Position numbers and translations under genes: made by a program
Part shown: positions 4,847-6,977 of the stretch, one piece after another
Layout of the letters: each line of letters begins with the position of its first letter
Numbering within the stretch: position 1 is the stretch's first letter
The notes under the pieces: generated by a model
Database searches by the model: none
What the model was told of the DNA's origin: nothing
What the model saw: the letters and a program-made list of their open reading frames with translations, nothing else
Source of the DNA: Deltaproteobacteria bacterium
Lineage (GTDB): Bacteria > Desulfobacterota > WTBG01
Reading direction: 5' to 3'
NCBI GenBank assembly: GCA_013139225.1
Contig: WTBG01000027.1
Location: forward strand, 1-6,977
Length of the DNA: 6,977 nt

Positions 4847-6268
4847 TCAGGTGGAGTTACTCAAATACTTGTCGATAGCCTTAGCGGCCTTTCGACCGGC
4901 ACCCATAGCCAAAATGACCGTAGCAGAACCTGTAACAATATCTCCTCCCGCATATACTCCATCAAGACTGGTTTTGGCTGTTTCATCATCTGCTGTAACG
5001 TATCCCCATTTATTCAGTTCCAAGCCCGGGGTTGCCTGAGGAAGGAGAGGATTGGCGTTTGTGCCTAATGCCATAATTACTGCATCAACCTCGAGAGTAA
5101 ATTCAGAACCCTCAATAGGAATGGGTCGTCTGCGGCCGGATGCATCGGGCTCCCCCAGTTCCATCTTGATACATTCCATTGCCTTGACCCAGCCCTTATC
5201 ATCAGCAATGATGCGTACAGGATTGGTTAATAATTTAAAGATTGCCATCTCTTCTTTAGCCCTCTCAATCTCCTCATCTCGAGCCGGCATTTCCTTCTCG
5301 GAGCGGCGGTAGACAAGATAAACATCATCAGCTCCCAGGCGGATGGCTGTTCTAACTGAGTCCATAGCAACATTTCCTGCCCCCACCACTGCTACTTTTT
5401 TGCTTTTCTTGACAGGGGTGTCATATTCTGGGAAGAGATAGGCCTTCATCAGATTTGAGCGGGTGAGAAACTCGTTAGCGGAGTAGACCCCGTTTAGCTC
5501 CTCTCCGGGAATATTCATAAACATGGGTCCTCCAGCCCCGATTCCGACAAAGACAGCATCATATCCAGAATCCATTAGTTCCTGGATGGTATATAATTTG
5601 CCAATCAAGGCATTGGTTTTGATCTCTACCCCCAGGCTTTCTACAAAATCGACCTCGGCCTGTACGATCGCCTTGGGCAGCCTGAATTCAGGTATCCCGT
5701 AGACCAGAACACCACCAGTTTTGTGCAGGGCCTCGAAGAGAGTTACGCCGTATCCCAGTTTGACCAGGTCAGAGGCTACAGTGAGTCCTGCAGGTCCAGA
5801 GCCGATTACCGCCACCTTTTTGCTCTTAGGCTTCGGCTTGGGAGGTGCCTCTACCTTGCCCTGATCCCTTTCCCAATCTGCAACAAATCTCTCAAGCCTT
5901 CCGATGGCGATGGGTTCCCCTTTCTTTCCTATGACACATTTGGCTTCACACTGAATTTCCTGGGGGCAGACCCTGCCGCAGACAGCGGGCAGGCTGTTGG
6001 TCTCTTTTATCTTTTTCGCTGCCTCTGAGAATTTCCTCTCTGCTACCAGTTCGATAAATACCGGGATGTCTATTTCTACCGGGCAACCGGCCATACAGGA
6101 AGGTTTCTTACACTGAAGACATCGCTTTGCCTCTTCTTCTGCTTCGTCTTCAGTGTATCCCAGAGGAACTTCCTTGAAGTTTTTTATCCTCTCTTCTGCT
6201 GACTGCTCAGCCATAGGAACACGGTTAGGTATAATCTTCTTTTTTTCTTTCTTACCTTCGTCTGACAT
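4847..6268 (-). CDS. nfnB: NfnB, large subunit of NADH-dependent reduced ferredoxin:NADP+ oxidoreductase
   Basis: A 473-residue GltD-type flavoprotein. Nfn couples exergonic and endergonic hydride/electron transfer by flavin-based bifurcation, interconverting NADPH with NADH plus reduced ferredoxin in the cytoplasm. The N-terminal domain has two cysteine clusters for [4Fe-4S] centres: C50, C53, C58, C62 (KRCLQC, then CMAGCPVEI) and C97, C101, C107, C111 (CGRVCPQE). The FAD dinucleotide fold follows at VAVIGSGPAGL (152-162), the NADP(H)-binding fold at VAVVGAGNVAMDS (292-304), and the C-terminal FAD motif at YAGGD (439-443). I chose the ATG at 6268 because AAAAAGGAG precedes it by six bases; an upstream in-frame ATG at 6298 reads out of an intergenic repeat and is unlikely. 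The sequence alone resembles glutamate synthase small subunits, but the partner gene immediately upstream is the nfnA/sudB type, which decides for Nfn (also called SudA). Confidence 0.92.
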   Translation of the reverse strand: MSDEGKKEKKKIIPNRVPMAEQSAEERIKNFKEVPLGYTEDEAEEEAKRCLQCKKPSCMAGCPVEIDIPVFIELVAERKFSEAAKKIKETNSLPAVCGRVCPQEIQCEAKCVIGKKGEPIAIGRLERFVADWERDQGKVEAPPKPKPKSKKVAVIGSGPAGLTVASDLVKLGYGVTLFEALHKTGGVLVYGIPEFRLPKAIVQAEVDFVESLGVEIKTNALIGKLYTIQELMDSGYDAVFVGIGAGGPMFMNIPGEELNGVYSANEFLTRSNLMKAYLFPEYDTPVKKSKKVAVVGAGNVAMDSVRTAIRLGADDVYLVYRRSEKEMPARDEEIERAKEEMAIFKLLTNPVRIIADDKGWVKAMECIKMELGEPDASGRRRPIPIEGSEFTLEVDAVIMALGTNANPLLPQATPGLELNKWGYVTADDETAKTSLDGVYAGGDIVTGSATVILAMGAGRKAAKAIDKYLSNST

Positions 6269-6286
6269 AATATTCTCCTTTTTAAC

Positions 6287-6314
6287 CACAGAGAACACGG
6301 AGAATTTCTCTGTG
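6287..6314. repeat. CACAGAG-type palindromic intergenic repeat
   Basis: The 56-bp gap between nfnA and nfnB contains a perfect 9-bp inverted repeat CACAGAGAA (6287-6295) / TTCTCTGTG (6306-6314) with a 10-nt loop. The loop contains a degenerate second copy of the arm (CACGGAGAA, 6296-6304). Words of the CCACAGAGAACACGGAG type are a common dispersed intergenic repeat in several environmental bacterial groups. In the nfn mRNA it would fold into a stem-loop lying before the nfnB Shine-Dalgarno. Confidence 0.65.
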
Positions 6315-6324
6315 CACTAGGGTT

Positions 6325-6977
6325 TTATCCTTCTATGGTTGCTAAAGAAATCTTCTCTTCTGCTACATACTGGCTGAGGCGATTTATAAGTGAATCAAAA
6401 TCGACCTGATGACCATCAAATTCGGGGCCATCTACACAGCCGAACTTGATTTCACCTCCAACACTTACCCTGCACACACCACACATACCGGTGCCATCAA
6501 GCATAATGGGATTTAAGCTGACAATGGTTTTAACTTTGTGGGGTTCTGTGGTCTTGCATACAAATTTCATCATGATAGCAGGACCGATGGCTATTACGCG
6601 GTCAATACGCTCGCCACTTTCAAGCATCTCTTTTAAGGGGTCTGTAACCAGACCATGGCGACCTTTGCTTCCATCATCAGTGGTGATAATTAATTTGTTA
6701 GTTACTGCTTCCATCTCTTCCGTGAAGGTCAGGAGGCCTTCGTTTCGTGCGCCCACAATACCGATGACCTCGTTCCCAGCCTGATAAAGTGCCCGGGTGA
6801 CAGGGTAAATGACAGCAGTTCCAACCCCACCACCAATACAAATGACTTTTCCAAATTTCTCAATCTCTGTGTGTTTCCCCAGAGGACCGACGACATCAGA
6901 GATGTAATCATCGGTGTTTAATCTTCCCATTAGTTTTGTGCTTTTACCCACTTCTTGGAAGACGATAGTTATGGTAC
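6325..6977 (-). CDS. nfnA: NfnA, small subunit of Nfn transhydrogenase (partial, N-terminus outside window)
   Basis: The reading frame is open to the window edge, so 216 C-terminal residues are visible and roughly the first 60-70 of the family's usual 280 are missing. This is the ferredoxin-NADP+ reductase-like subunit, carrying FAD and one [2Fe-2S] cluster, that handles NAD(H) in the NfnAB complex. The visible part starts inside the FAD domain (TITIVFQEVGKSTKLMG, then DVVGPLGK). It continues with the nucleotide-binding IGGGVGTAVIYPV and ends with the cluster domain DGTGMCGVCRV and KFGCVDGPEFDGHQVDF. The three cysteines are visible residues 165, 168 and 180 (C-x2-C-x11-C); an acidic fourth ligand is reported for the family. 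A GTG at 6951 is in frame but lies inside the domain and is not the true start. nfnB follows 56 bp downstream on the same strand, the usual nfnAB order. Confidence 0.93.
   Translation of the reverse strand, partial: TITIVFQEVGKSTKLMGRLNTDDYISDVVGPLGKHTEIEKFGKVICIGGGVGTAVIYPVTRALYQAGNEVIGIVGARNEGLLTFTEEMEAVTNKLIITTDDGSKGRHGLVTDPLKEMLESGERIDRVIAIGPAIMMKFVCKTTEPHKVKTIVSLNPIMLDGTGMCGVCRVSVGGEIKFGCVDGPEFDGHQVDFDSLINRLSQYVAEEKISLATIEG

Noticed and set aside
5723..6028. 101-codon plus-strand ORF antisense to nfnB
   Set aside because: It is a shadow frame of a well-supported conserved gene and shows no domain or ribosome binding site.
4847..6268. Glutamate synthase small subunit (gltD) as the identity of the minus-strand flavoprotein
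   Set aside because: The domain layout is shared with GltD, but the adjacent upstream gene is an FNR-like [2Fe-2S] subunit of the NfnA type and no glutamate synthase large subunit is present.
6269..6298. Upstream ATG extension of nfnB (11 codons to 6298)
   Set aside because: The extension is translated out of the intergenic CACAGAG repeat, and the strong Shine-Dalgarno is placed correctly for the ATG at 6268.

Overview
The window looks like chromosomal DNA of a Gram-negative anaerobe, most plausibly a Desulfobacterota-type (former Deltaproteobacteria) bacterium. The reasons are a gene pair for the NfnAB electron-bifurcating transhydrogenase, an iron-sulfur flavoprotein beside a MetF-type methylenetetrahydrofolate reductase, and a cyclic-di-GMP module (HD-GYP plus PilZ). 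The taxonomic call is an inference from gene content, not from a marker gene.

The left third (1 to about 1690) is AT-rich and accessory in character. It holds four GGTGTCC-type iterons (119-180), a large imperfect stem-loop (242-291) and the 5' half of a tRNA-Pro(UGG) gene that stops just after the anticodon loop (298-342, minus). Together these look like one junction of an integrated element at a tRNA gene. Next come a minus-strand gene for a protein made almost wholly of four tandem helix-turn-helix repeats (493-1116) and, overlapping its start by an ATGA, what looks like a frameshifted gene remnant (1113-1375). From 1376 to 1679 I see no gene.

The middle (1694-2976, plus strand) is a cyclic-di-GMP module. 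A 266-residue protein joins an N-terminal MerR/excisionase-type DNA-binding domain to an HD-GYP phosphodiesterase domain. A 120-residue single-domain PilZ protein follows, with a run of eight G just before its start codon. The 2977-3250 gap holds a 10-codon ORF behind a strong Shine-Dalgarno sequence and a 41-codon minus-strand ORF, both possibly remnants.

The right half is metabolic. metF (3251-4129) and an Isf-type flavoprotein gene (4205-4780) form a probable plus-strand operon closed by a clear Rho-independent terminator (4783-4816). Converging on it from the right are nfnB (4847-6268) and nfnA (6325 to beyond the window end), the two subunits of NADH-dependent reduced ferredoxin:NADP+ oxidoreductase. 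Their 56-bp gap carries a CACAGAG-type palindromic repeat. MetF, the Fe-S flavoprotein and NfnAB fit a one-carbon/ferredoxin/NAD(P)H redox economy of the Wood-Ljungdahl kind, although the two operons face each other and need not be co-regulated.
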